A stretch of 64,000 bases of DNA from Pedinophyceae sp. YPF-701 (taxonomy: Eukaryota; Chlorophyta; Pedinophyceae): NCBI GenBank assembly GCA_916048055.1, contig CAJZHL010000004.1:186001-250000 (forward strand), written 5' to 3'. The notes below the pieces were generated by a model. That model was not told where the DNA came from, searched no databases, and was given only the letters and a program-made list of their open reading frames with translations. Within the stretch, counting starts at the first letter, position 1. Every line of letters begins with the position of its first letter. A program made the translations under genes and the position numbers. Below, piece by piece: positions 1 to 10,974 of this stretch.

Positions 1-1199
1 GTATACTTACGTTGTTGACGGTGGGGTCCGCCAGGTGGTCGTTCAGGTTCTCGAGCGGGCCCTTGCCGGTCACGATGGCCTGCACGAAGAAGCCGAACAT
101 CGAGAACATGGCCAGGCGGCCGTTCTTGATCTCCTTGACCTTGAGCTCCGCGAACGTGTCCGGGTCGTCAGCCAGGCCCAGAGGGTCGAAGGCGCCGCCC
201 GGGTGCAGGGCGTCGAGGCCCTCGCCGGCCGGGCCGCCGTTGACGCGGTAGCCCTCGACCAGGCCCATGAGCACGACCTGGCAGATCAGGATCGCGACGA
301 TCGACTGCGCGTGGATGAGCGAGGGGTTGCCGAGATAGTCGAGACCGCCCTCCTGGAAGATCTGCGCGCCGGCCTTGAACCACACGGCCTCGCCGAACTT
401 GGTGCCGTTCTGGGCGAGCAGCTCCGGGGTCAGGCAGCCGAGCGCGCCGAGCATGGCCCAGCGCGCGTGGATGAGCTCGGCCTCGCGGTAGCGCGCGAAC
501 GTCTCGGGGTCCGCCGAGAGACCGGCCGTGTCCCAGCCGTAGTCGCCCGGGAACTCGCCGGTGAGGTAGTCCGGCGTGTTGTTCTCCGAGAAGGGGCCGA
601 GCCACTTGACGCGGTCCGGGCCGTAGAACTCGGCCGCGGCACGGGTCACCTGACGGGAGCCCTGCAACGAGTTGGTGCCAGGGGGGGGATGGTGGGCGAG
701 GGAGGGCCGCGAGGGGCGATGCGGGCGCGGGGCTGCGGTCTTCGCGGTGCGTGGGAGCCGGGCGGGCTGCGCGGGGGCGCGCGCGGCGGCGTGGGCCGCG
801 TGACGCGGCGACGTGGGGGGGGGCAGGCACGATCTCAGCGACTGGCCCCGACCGGGGTCGTGGGCGCGTGGGCGCGCAAACACGCAGCGGTGGGGGCCGT
901 GAGGGAATGTGAGGGGACCGGGAGCGGCGCGGGCGTGGGCACCGCGGCCCCGGTGGCGGAGATGTGGGCCTGGATACGATCGTGCTTCGGGGGGAGGGCA
1001 TCGCGCGACGGCGCGCGCGCACGCGCTCTCGCGGGCGCTTCGCGCGAGAATGGAGAATGGTGGAAAGCGAGCGCGCGTTCGGTGGGCGCGGATGCGAGCG
1101 GGCGAGCCCGGGCGGCCCGGTCGAGCAGGTGCGCACCTTGCCCTGCACGGCCGAGACCTTCAGGGAGGAGCCGAGGAAAGACTTGGCGATGGCGGACAT
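1..1199 (-). CDS. LHCB: Chlorophyll a/b-binding protein of LHCII (partial, 3' end outside window)
   Basis: Light-harvesting complex II apoprotein of the thylakoid membrane, binding chlorophyll a/b and passing excitation to photosystem II. Exon 1 is 1199-1137 (21 codons, start [15 protein letters not shown], a transit-peptide-like leader) and exon 2 is 661-11 (217 codons). Exon 2 ends at a GTAAGT donor, so the last exon lies off the window. The translation carries [13 protein letters not shown], the block around [17 protein letters not shown], first helix [16 protein letters not shown] and third helix [18 protein letters not shown], including the chlorophyll-ligating ExxHxR and ExxNxR patterns. 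It stops at [10 protein letters not shown], just before the usual NAWAYATNF tail. Both splice phases are 0. The family is certain; which LHCB paralogue it is cannot be told. Confidence 0.96.
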
Positions 1200-2702
1200 T
1201 TTTGCTTCTTCTTCTTCTCTTCTCGAAGTGTGCCGAGCAGCCCCGCCGTCCCGCCCCAAGAGCTGCCCGAGGCTGGGGACCTGTCCAGGGGGACTGCCCT
1301 GACTTCAGCCCGTTGCGGGCCAATCAGCGGACCCGAGGCGGATCTGCTTATCTCCGCTGGGTCCGCCTCGCCACTAACTGCCCCCGGATCGCGCTTCGAG
1401 GCCATCAGCGGCACTATTGCCGGCGTATCGCGGCATCGATTGCAATCCCTAACCAGCTGCACCAGCAGCCCGCCCCGACACGCACGCCCGCGTCGTGCGC
1501 GCCGGCGCGCCCGCGGACCCCGCGCGCGCCGGCGGCAGTGCAGATAGGAGGGAACCCGCCCGGACGCCGCGCCGTTTTCGTCACATCACTTTCGCCGTGT
1601 CATGGGGGTGCCGCGGCCGCCGTCCGCGCGCGTCGAGACGCGCCGAATCCGCTCGGCAGGCATGTCTGTCTCCTACAGAAGCGAATCCACGCCCGGCCAC
1701 CGCGAATATGCAGCACCACGAGCGGTGGCTCTCAACACTGCCCCCTCTCCTGCAATTGGCCGCTCTCTGACCTCCGCGCCCAGCCCGCCTGCGCCTCGAC
1801 GCACCTCCCCCAATCTGTGACGCGCCTCCACACATCTCAAAAAAGCTCATCGCAATGCCTGCGGCCGTCCCCGACCCCGTCCGATCCCGCACCACCGCAC
1901 CCAAAACCCGCGCGGCGATGGCGCCTCGATCTCTCGTCCCGCGCGCCCCACCGCTCCGCACGACGCGCTCAATGGTTCCGCGCGCTCACGACGCAAGCCG
2001 GACGCGGCGCGCGCGGCGCCGCGGCCCCCCGGCGCCCGGAGCCCGCGCCCCCGCGCGCCCATCCCTGCACCAGCCACGAGTTCGTATCTGAGGGTGAAAT
2101 CGCACTGGCTAGGCCAGGCAGCCGAATCGCCGCTGTCGCGGCCCCGCGGACGCCGCGCCCGCGCGCCCGCCGCTGCCCCCCGCGCCCCGACGCGTCCGCG
2201 CCGCAGTCAGCGAGCGCGCGCCGCCGCCGCGTGCCGGGCGGGCGCGCAACAACCTGCGACGTACGCCACCGCTTGCGACCACGTGGCGCCGCGGCCCGGC
2301 CACTTCCGGCGGCCTGCGCCGCCCCGCGGCCTCCGCAGCGCGTCGGACTCCACGGGCCGCCCCCGCCGCGCCACCGGCGCCTCGCGACGCACCCGCGATG
2401 TGCACGACAAGCCTAGTTGTTCGGCTGGTGCATTGCACGCCCGTGCGCCCGCGCCGCGCCGTTCGCGCCCCCGCGCTCCTCGCACAAGTGCACGCGGACC
2501 GCGACACGCGCAACTCTCACGCGTGCGGGCCCTCCACCGCCGTCGTCAGCGAGCAGCGCCACCCAGTCGACGAAAGATGTCGGTCAGCGACCACGACCCT
2601 GAGACGGCACGGCTGCTCCGCTGAATGTACCTCACAGCTGCGGCAGCGCGGCGGCGCGTCCTCGCCCGCGCGGGCGCCCCAATCAGAACACCCCCCCCCC
2701 GA
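1200..2702. other. Intergenic region upstream of LHCB and downstream of TOM40
   Basis: No gene recognised. All long open frames here are proline/arginine/alanine-rich products of GC-biased sequence, without family similarity. A CCAAT pentamer inside GGGCCAATCAGCGG at about 1316-1330 lies 120 bp upstream of the LHCB start and could be a promoter box, though orientation and function are untested. Confidence 0.5.
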
Positions 2703-4838
2703 CTACGACTCCCCCAAATTGAGGCCAAACCCGAATCGGTGGTCCATGGAGCTGTGGTCGATCTCCGCGCTGAGCAGGAACGTCACGCCCGGCACCATGC
2801 GCTCCTCCACGAGCTGGTAGATCTTGCCCGTGCTATCCAGCCCGCCCCGCAGCCGCGCCTGTCGGAAGCGGTAGTCGTACCCGACAGTCGTTGTGAACTC
2901 GCGCCCAGCGATGGCGAGCATCTCGGTGCCCAAGTGCGCCTTCTCGCTGACCTTGCGCAGGTACGACGCCTGCATCACGCCCGTCGATCCCACCTGCGGC
3001 GACAAGGCGGCCAGCAGAGCTGCGCTGAGCACACGCACGCGTGGCGCATGCACGCGCTGCCTGCGCGCGTCCGGCGCGGCGCCGCGGCAGACGGACGCCG
3101 GACGTGCGGTAGCGCGTGCGTGCGTGCGTGTTTGCGTGTGTTCGTGTGTTTTTGCGCACCTGGAGGCACGCAGTGTTCTTGGCGTCCGCGTACTGCGCGG
3201 CGAAGCTCGCGCCCTGGATGCCGCGGTACGGCAGCGTGAAGACCTCCGCGCCGAGCACCCACTTGCCGGACACCTTGACCGCTGTCTGCCCCGACAGGAA
3301 GGACGCGAGGTGCCCGTCCGACGCGCCAAACTTGCCCGTCAGGTTCCACCACGGGCCCAGCACGTGCAGGTCGCCGTACACCGTCGTGTCGCCGTCGGGC
3401 GTGATCGACATCTGGACCAGCGGGTTCAGCCACGGCACGTAGTTCGCACTGCGGCGGCGCGGGGGAGTAAAACGGGAGGGGAGGTGTTATTCGCCGCGAA
3501 CACGCCTCCTCTTGCCGCGGCCGAGCGGGGGCGGGGAGCGCGCGGGCTGGGCACGGCCGCGGAAGCGCGCCGCGCCGCGGGGCGTGCGCTGGCGTACCTG
3601 GCGCGGGCCTGCAGGCGGCCGTCGTGACCGACGTCGGCGCGGATGAACGCGTCATTGGAGCAGAGGATGGTGCCGAGGGAGTAGCCGGAGGTGGGGACGC
3701 GCATGTTCTGCGCGGCGGCGGGCAGGCCCTGGAGCGCTTGGGGGGGCGGCTTCTCGGAGCCTAGTGCGACCTGGTGCGATACGACGAACATGGGGTTGAG
3801 CTGCTTGCTGAGGCTGAATGATAGGCCGTCGAAGATCTCGGGCCGCAGCACGGTCTGGATTTCCCTGCGCGAGGCGCGGCGGTGGGCGCGCGGTTGGCCT
3901 GGGGTGGGAGCGAGGCAGCTGCGCGGCGTGGTGCTGCGCGGGGGTGCGAACGCGCCGCGAGGAGGCGCGCTGGGCGGCGTGGAGGCGTGGACGGCGCGTG
4001 CGGGCGCATCGGGGGCCGGTGAGGCGCGTGGGAGGGGGGAAAGGGGGCAGCTCACCGGCTGAGCTGCTCAAACGGCGGCGGGCCGCCTTGGTTCGCCTCC
4101 TGCGCCGGCGGCGCATCCTCCTGCTCCTTGTTCTGCACAGCGCGTGGGCGGGAACCGATCGTTCGCGCCCGCGCACGCCTCCAACCGCCCGCCCCTACAA
4201 CCCATCTTCCAAAACGGCCCCGCACAGCGCGCAGCGCGCGGCGTTGAGGCGCGAATCAGGCGCACGGCGTAGCCCTTCGCATGAGGCATCCGCCACGAGA
4301 CGTCCGCGCCAACTGGGCCCGCAAGGACGCTGCCCCGGCCGCCGAAGGGCAGTACCGCCAGGACTGCTTTTCGGGGCGCGCAGCCGCGCACGGAAGCGCC
4401 TGGGCCCCGCGTCCGCGCGGCGCGAGCTCGGGGAGACCGATATCTCGCGTACGGCGGCACAGCATCGGCCCGCCCGGCCCCACGGGCGGCGCACGGGCCT
4501 GTTCCAGCAGCTAGCGGAGCCCGGCAACGCCCCCCCGCGCACGGCGCGCGCAGAGCTGATTTCTGCGCCCCTGGCAGCGCGAACGAATGGATGCGCAGGC
4601 CGCTAGACAGGCGCGGCGCGATCGGCGAGGACGACGCAACGCCGGCGCCCCGGTGGCGCGTAATGCGCCCAGCGCAGCCCCTCTGGTGCTTCTGGGGACG
4701 CTCCCGGGCCCGCGAGGGCGGGAGCGGGGCGCGCGGCGCGTCTGGAGCCGGGATACGGAACGTTCATTCCGGGCGCACCTTGTCCTGGATGCTCGCGAAG
4801 GCCGCCTGCACCCCCGGCGAGAGCGGAGGCCCACCCAT
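2703..4838 (-). CDS. TOM40: TOM40, channel of the mitochondrial outer-membrane translocase
   Basis: Beta-barrel pore of the TOM complex, through which most proteins enter mitochondria. Five exons: 4838-4779, 4132-4056, 3864-3598, 3448-3160 and 2993-2703, all in phase, giving 327 residues, the usual TOM40 length. The start is MGGPPLSPGVQAAF. The conserved block PPPFEQLSREIQTVLRPEIF follows (plant TOM40 has a similar PYEELHREA segment). Later strands include FSLSKQLNPMFVVSHQVAL, VGYDYRFRQARLRGGLDS and LLSAEIDHSSMDHRFGFG. The last strand RFGFGLNLGES fits the outer-membrane beta-signal (polar-x-Gly-x-x-hydrophobic-x-hydrophobic). Intron 1 is long (646 nt); intron 4 has a TG-rich tract near 3117-3157. 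Exon 1 rests on phase and position; the rest is secure. Confidence 0.93.
3117..3157. repeat. TG-rich low-complexity tract in TOM40 intron 4
   Basis: Runs of TGCG and TGTG on the plus strand, next to the exon 4 donor of TOM40. On the transcribed strand this is a CA-rich tract. A similar tract sits just after a donor in Argonaute intron 2. Confidence 0.6.
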
Positions 4839-5781
4839 GGGCACCGCGCTCCCCCCCGAGTCCAGGTGGCTATATGTGAGCCCCATCTCCCCCTACGTCC
4901 GACCGCTCAACTGCGGCACGGCGCGCGTGCCGGGCCGCGCAAGTCCTGCCGGCGCGTGCGCGCGGCGCTGGCGGCCACTGACCCAAGGCAGAGGGTCCGA
5001 GGTCGGGCCCCGGGGTGCCGGCTTCGTTGGCCGTTCCGGCGCGCGCGCCGCGCATCCGCCTGTGGGGCAACGCTGAAGCTGCGAAATTCGCTAGGAAGCA
5101 GGTGCGGAAAGGCCCGGGGCGCGCGTCGCGGCCGACGCACGCGGTCGAAATGCGGCAACGAGCGTGGCTCGCGCTGCGAAATCGCGCAGGGCGCGCGCTC
5201 TGAGCGGCGAGCGTCGCGAATGAAGCGCCGCATTTGCATCCGGTCGGGACGTCGCCCGCGGGCGCGACGGCGCACAGACGGGCCGTGCACTTGCACGCAC
5301 GGCTCCGTGCGTCCAGGCTGCACCGTTTCGCGCGCCCGCTCGCGACTCTCCCGTCCAGAATCCACAGGGCATGCTTGCGCAGCGCATTCTTCCGCCCGTG
5401 CCCCGGGGGCGCGTCCGCACGCGGCGTTGCGACGGTGCCTGTGCCCGGCTTGGCGTTTCCCGCGCCCTTCGAGCCCTCCGCGACGCGTCGTTCGCGGCAT
5501 CTTTACGCACTCGCCCCCCTCGGAGGGCGACACGCAGCCACCTCGCGCCCCGCTGCCGCAGACCGGACATGCACCACCTCTGCCTCACTGACTACGCGCG
5601 CGCGCGCATCCCCAGCCGCTCCCCGGCCCCTGGCCCGCGACTGCGAGCATGTCCTTCCCGCCCGCCGCGCCGCCGCGCCGTTCACGGCCCCTCACGCCCG
5701 CCGTGCGCCCGCAGCAGCGCCGCTTCTTCCCAGCAGCCTCACCCCAGGCCGTCCCGCGCTCCGCTGTCGCGCAGGTGGCCC
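4839..5781. promoter_or_regulatory. Divergent intergenic region between TOM40 and the FG-GAP surface-protein gene
   Basis: The two flanking genes are transcribed away from each other, so this 943-bp stretch should hold both promoters. About 35 bp upstream of the TOM40 start codon, on the minus strand, is a CATATAG block (near 4869-4876) that could be TATA-like. No coding sequence is convincing here. The open frame that continues the FG-GAP gene frame upstream of 5782 lacks family-like composition. Confidence 0.45.
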
Positions 5782-8700
5782 ATGCGCGCCCTCTTCCTCT
5801 GCGCACTCGCCCTTCTGGGCCTGTGCGCGGCGGCCAACGCGTTCCACGTCTCCGAGGATGCCGTCATTTCGGCAGAGGCTGCGGGGGTGGCCGAGGCTGG
5901 GTTCCAGGGGAAAGGTGCGCCCCGGCTCCCCCGGGGGCGTTTCGCCGCGATCCCGCCTCCGCCCTGGATGCTCGCCGCGCGCTCGAAGCAGGCGCGCGCG
6001 GAACGCGCCCGCGCGCGGACGGGGCGCGGACGCGCGCGCCCCGGCCGGCTTTCTGTCCCACTGGAGCAAAAGAGCTCCGTCCCGCCGCGCCGCGCGCCGG
6101 CGACTGACGCGCGGCGCGCTCTTCGCTTTCCCCGCGCGAGCAGGTATCCAGCAGCGGTTCGGGCGGTACATGTGGACGTCCTGGGACGGCAACTGGCTCG
6201 TGGTTGCGTCTGGCGTCACCACGCGCCGCTCCGACGCGGGCCTGGACACCCAGGTCGAGTCCGGCGGCCTGTCCTACTTTAGATACAACGCCGTCTTCGC
6301 CAACCAGAGTGAGCCCCCCGCGCGCCACCCCGCACGCGCCGCCCCGTCCTTCGCCGCCCGCCCCCCCTCTGCGACGCGCCCCCGGCCCACGCCGCGCCCG
6401 TCCGCCGCGCCCGCCGCAGACGCCAACCCCTGGGAGTACAAGGGCATCATCACCCCGCGCCTCGCGCGCGACGACAAGCCCGCGCGCGGCTTGAGTGTGG
6501 AGGTGGGCTCGGTGAACGCCAACAACGGCATCACCGCGAAGTTCGCGTGGGAGGACGCCGCGACGTGCGCGCGCCTCGCGGGCGGCACGCTCGACAACCG
6601 CGCGCCGTTCTGGACCGACGCGACGGCGAACAACAACTTCAATTACCAGACGAACACTGGGTGCTTCGACTGGATCACGTCGTTCGCGATCAACGAGGAC
6701 GGCACCGTGCTCGCGTACGGGTACTCCGCCGCGGGCGTGCTCGGCGCGCAGGCGGTCGCGTTCGCGACCGGCGCCTCGCAGACGCCGGACGGCAAGGCCA
6801 ACGCCGGCGTCGTGTTTGTGTACGAGCGCGCGGCGAACGCGGAGACGTTCGCGCACGCCGTGACCGTCAAGTCGAACGTGCCGACGGACAACGGCAACTG
6901 CGGCGCGGTCGGGACCGTCGCGCTGTACGCGAAGACGCTCGTGATGGGCTGCCCCGGCGACGACACGCACAGCATCTTCGACAACACGCTCGCGACGGGC
7001 GCCTCGCAGAACGCCGCGATCGGCGCGGGCCGCGAGGACACGACCAAGATCCTCAACGTCGGCGCCGTGGACGTGTGGCGCAAGGAGGACGACAACAGCG
7101 AGTGGGAGCTGCGGTTCCGCATCCTGGAAGACGCCAAGCAGCGGTCGTCGGCGCGGCAGTTCGGGTCCTGGGTGGGCATCTGGGACGACGTGATCGTCGT
7201 GCGGCAGGGCGCCGCGGGCCCGAACGCGCGCTTCCTGGCCTACATGCAGGACGAGGAGAACTTTTTGCAACTCAAGGTGGTGCAGCGGCTGTGGCCGCAC
7301 GCGAACGCGCTGGCCGCGCAGCCGACGCTCGAGCGCGAGGAGATCTCGTTCCGCGGCGCGGCGCTGTTCTTCTACTCGAGCGCGACGAGCACGGCGTACG
7401 TGTACGAGCGCACGCTGTCGCGCGACACGTGCGCAACGCCGACGGGCTACGACCTCCCGCAGAGCCCCGCGGGCGCGGCGGGCAACGCGGTGGCGAACTG
7501 CTACGCGTCGAACAACTGCTTCCTCGCCACGAACGTCCGCGGCGACAACGGCGCCGGCGCGGGCCTGCCCACGTCGCTCGCCTGGAACGGCGAGCACATT
7601 GTCATCGGCAACCCGAACAAGGACTACCGGTACCGCGACCCGCAGCTCAACTTCCTGCAGGACGTGACCTCGTCGATCACGGCCGCGAACGGCGCGAAGC
7701 TCACGGGCGCGATCTTCGACGCGGGCGAGGCGCACTACTTTGAGCGCCGCTTCAGCCAGGACTCGATCAACTACGTGGACGTCAACTTCATGGCCGCGAA
7801 GCTCTTCGGGAACGCGGACTACTCGCGCACGCCGCACCCGACCAACCTCCGCGTGCGCAACCAGGCCGACGCGTACTACGTGTACATCGGCCGCGTCCAG
7901 CCGAACCGCGCGCACTACTACACGCAGTGCGGGGCGTCCGTGGCCGTGGCGCGCGGGATCGTGAGCCTGGGCTGCCCCGTGCGGATGCGCAACGCGGCCG
8001 TGTACCCGCCGTACCTCGGCAACGCCAACCTGATCCCCGCGACGGACACGAACCGCGTGCTGATTCCGGGCGTGGAGGTCGACCCGACGGCCGCCGGGGC
8101 GCTGCTCGGCGTGCAGAACGACGGCTCCGGCGGGCTGAAGCCGTACAACCCGTACCGCTCCGCGGACAGCACGGACTTCCAGGACGTGCCGAGCCTGTCG
8201 TCGGGCACGCCGACGGTGTTTGCCGACGGCTTCGTGGCGGTGACCAACCTGCCGCAGAAGGCCGACGGGATCAAGTTCCAGCAGCGGACGTTCACGGACG
8301 CGTCGGACCTGCTGTTCGGCGACGAGCTCGCCATCGGGTTCGGCAGCGGGTGCCTGGCGAACGACGGCGACAACCTGCTGGTGGGCGCGCCGCTGGCGGA
8401 CGACACGGGCATCACGAACGTCGGCAAGGGCGTCCTCGTGAACGGGCTGACCGGCGCGATCACGGGCAAGCTGTGCTCGAAGATGCCCATGGCCGGCATG
8501 CGCCTGGGCGGCCGGCGCGGCGGGTGCGCGCTGCGCGGCAACGTCGCGGCCATGGTCCTCGAGGCGTCGCAGGTCGAGCGCCCGAACCAGAATGGCGACA
8601 CCGACGCGCTGAACAGCCAGGCCACGGGCGGCGCCGTCGACGTGTTCGAGGGCACCACGCACGTGGCGCGCGTCTTCCCGCCGAGCCCCAACCGCGACAT

Positions 8701-10231
8701 GCAGTTCGGCGTGACCGGCGTGGCGCTCATGAACTTCCCGACCGTCACCAACGGCGCGACGACCACGGACACCATCCTGCTCGTGTCGGCCTCGCGCGAC
8801 AACCACGTCCAGGACCAGAACGGCGCCGTGCACTTTGCCGACCCCAACTTCCGCGGCGACGCCGGCTCGATCTTCGCGTACCGCCGCGCCGTGGCGACCG
8901 ACGGCACGGTGTCCTACCCGCTCTACTCGACGCTCCGCGCCACGGACACGTATGGCCTCCCCAACCAGTACAACACCATTGGCGGCAGCGCGCTGCAGGG
9001 CGTGAACGCCGCGCTGTGGAACACGTGGAGCACGACGTTCGGCGCGTTGGTCCTCGGGCAGCGGTTCTCGCGCAACGGCTTCGACGCGTCGTCGACGAGC
9101 AGCGGCGTCGTGGTCGTGCCGGACCCGTCGGCGGCGGCGTCGAACAACGCCCTGTTCTACGACTACAGCAAGGGCCCCGGGTGCAACGCGCCGGCGAGCC
9201 GCGGGCACACGGAGGCGCTCCCCGCGCTCCGGACGGACCTGCAGACGTGCGGGGAGGCCAAGCCGGGCGCCGCGTACGTGTTTGCGTGCAACAACGCGGG
9301 CTGCACGCAGGCCGCGCGCCTGTCCCCGCCGGCCGAGCTGATCCGCTTCGTGCAGGACGGCGGCACGGACGCGCGCAACCAGGTCATGCAGAAGACGGGC
9401 CGCTCCGCCTCGAACCCCTTCGGCGCGTTTGGCAACGACGGCAGCACCAGCCCTTACAACGAGAACCTCAACGCGGTGTACGGCCTGAACGCGGCGGTGT
9501 GCGACAACGGCGACATCGTCGTCGCGGGCAAGTACCCCACGTTCTCCAGCCCCAACCAGGGCGTCCTGTTTTACTACACCAAGTCGACGACCGCCAACGC
9601 GTGGACCTTTGCCTTCGACATCACGACGCGCGACACGGGCGTCACCTCCGGCACGGCGCTCGGCACGACGTACCTCGAGTGCTCGGGCAACTACGTGCAC
9701 GCCTCGGGCCGCGACGGCCGCGACGTGCTCACGGCGCACTTTGTCTTTGAGGTCGACACCACGGCGCGCACGTACACGCAGACGGGGCGCTTCCCGCCGC
9801 CGACGGACGCCGCGGGCGTCACGTCGGAGATCCGCGTGTCGGGCCCGCGCGTGTACCGCGGCAACTCTGCGCTCAACGCCCTCACCGAGATCTCCTTCAC
9901 CAACATCAACTCGCTGGCCGTCTTCCAGGACCGCCTCGCGACCGACCTCGTCACCGACGGGGAGTTCGCGGGCAACGACGACCCGTACCTGTGCGCGACG
10001 TGCGCGAACGGCGTCTCGCGCGCGTTCGGCGCCGTCGAGCGCATCGACCGCGCGTACGACGGGACGGCGTTCGCGCAGCCCGACGACACGGTGGACTGGC
10101 CGCAGGGCCGCGGGGCTGGTATCGCGGGCATCGTCATCGGCGTGCTCGTCGGCGCCGCGCTGCTCGCCACCACGATCTACCTGCTGGTGCAGGTGTCGCG
10201 TATCGACAAGGGCCTCGTGGGGGGCAAGTAG
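5782..10231 (+). CDS. Large type I membrane protein with FG-GAP/integrin-alpha-like beta-propeller ectodomain
   Basis: Probable cell-surface or endomembrane protein of 1369 residues; ligand unknown. Exons 5782-5914, 6144-6308 and 6420-10231 join in phase. It begins with a clear signal peptide, MRALFLCALALLGLCAAANA. The ectodomain repeats FG-GAP-like blades, each an FG or G turn followed by a buried strand ending in a Gly or Asp loop: RFGRYMWTSWDGNWLVVASG, FGSWVGIWDDVIVVRQGA, AWNGEHIVIGNPNKD, CGASVAVARGIVSLGCP, CLANDGDNLLVGAPLADD and FGVTGVALMNF. About seven can be counted, as in integrin alpha propellers. A single transmembrane helix, GIAGIVIGVLVGAALLATTI, lies about 25 residues before the C-terminus. 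The short cytosolic tail ends VSRIDKGLVGGK. I do not recognise a specific orthologue. The 1291-codon open frame on the opposite strand is a codon-bias shadow. Confidence 0.85.
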
Positions 10232-10974
10232 AAGGGGGAGGGGGGGGTTTTGACGTCGTGCGGAGAAAGACGTGCGACGTCGGACGAGGAGACACGGAGA
10301 ACGCGCCGGCGGGGCGCGGATCGCGATCCGTGATGATACGGGGCGGAGGAGGGGGAGTGTGGGATTAGTTTTGCTCGGAGGGGGAGTATTGACGGGGGGG
10401 AAGAGGGGACTGCGGGGCGGGAGCGACGATGCAGTTGTGCATCTCGGCGGAATGGGCCCGGGGTGCGTGTACAGGTCCCGCGGGGACTCTCATGTGTGAC
10501 CACGTGTTTCCGCCGCGTCGGGCCAGCGGCGCGTGCGTCCGCGCGCGCTCCGGTGCCGAGCGGTCGCACATCTGAGTGTCTGATGCGGCAGCGCGTGCGC
10601 CGCGGCTGTGCTCGTGCGCGGTGCGCTACGCATGCACAACCATCCACTTGCAGGCGCAGGCGCGCCGAAGCCCGAACACGTGCTGTCCCACGCGCGGGCT
10701 CTCCGCCGGTGTCGCTGCTGCTCGGCCACCCCACCCGCGGGTTAACGTGGACCCATTGCGAACGCTTTCTCGCTGTTATACTTCAGTAACAGACCCACTC
10801 GTCAGCTCCAGTCGGACTGAGGCGCCGGCGCGCCGGCACTGTGTCGGCGCGTCGCGGCGCGCCCCAGGCAGGTCGGCGTGTGCGTCTGAGCGACGATTGA
10901 GGCGGGCCCGAGAGGCTGAGAGACGGAGCAGCAGAGTGCCGTCGCTGGCAGCAAGTGGGGTCCAGGGGCGCGCG
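10232..10974. other. Intergenic region between two plus-strand genes
   Basis: Holds the 3' end of the FG-GAP gene and the promoter/5' leader of the WD40 gene. Purine-rich G tracts occupy 10232-10440. No coding sequence, RNA gene or obvious repeat was recognised. Confidence 0.5.

Noticed and set aside
35-2416. 793-codon plus-strand open frame over LHCB and its upstream region
   Set aside because: The first part is antisense to LHCB exon 2 and the rest is low-complexity Arg/Pro/Ala sequence.
5864-9739. Open frame of about 1291 codons antisense to the FG-GAP gene
   Set aside because: It mirrors the real gene's GC-rich third positions. Its translation is Arg/Val/Ala/Gly repeats with no domain, while the plus strand has a signal peptide, blades and a TM helix.
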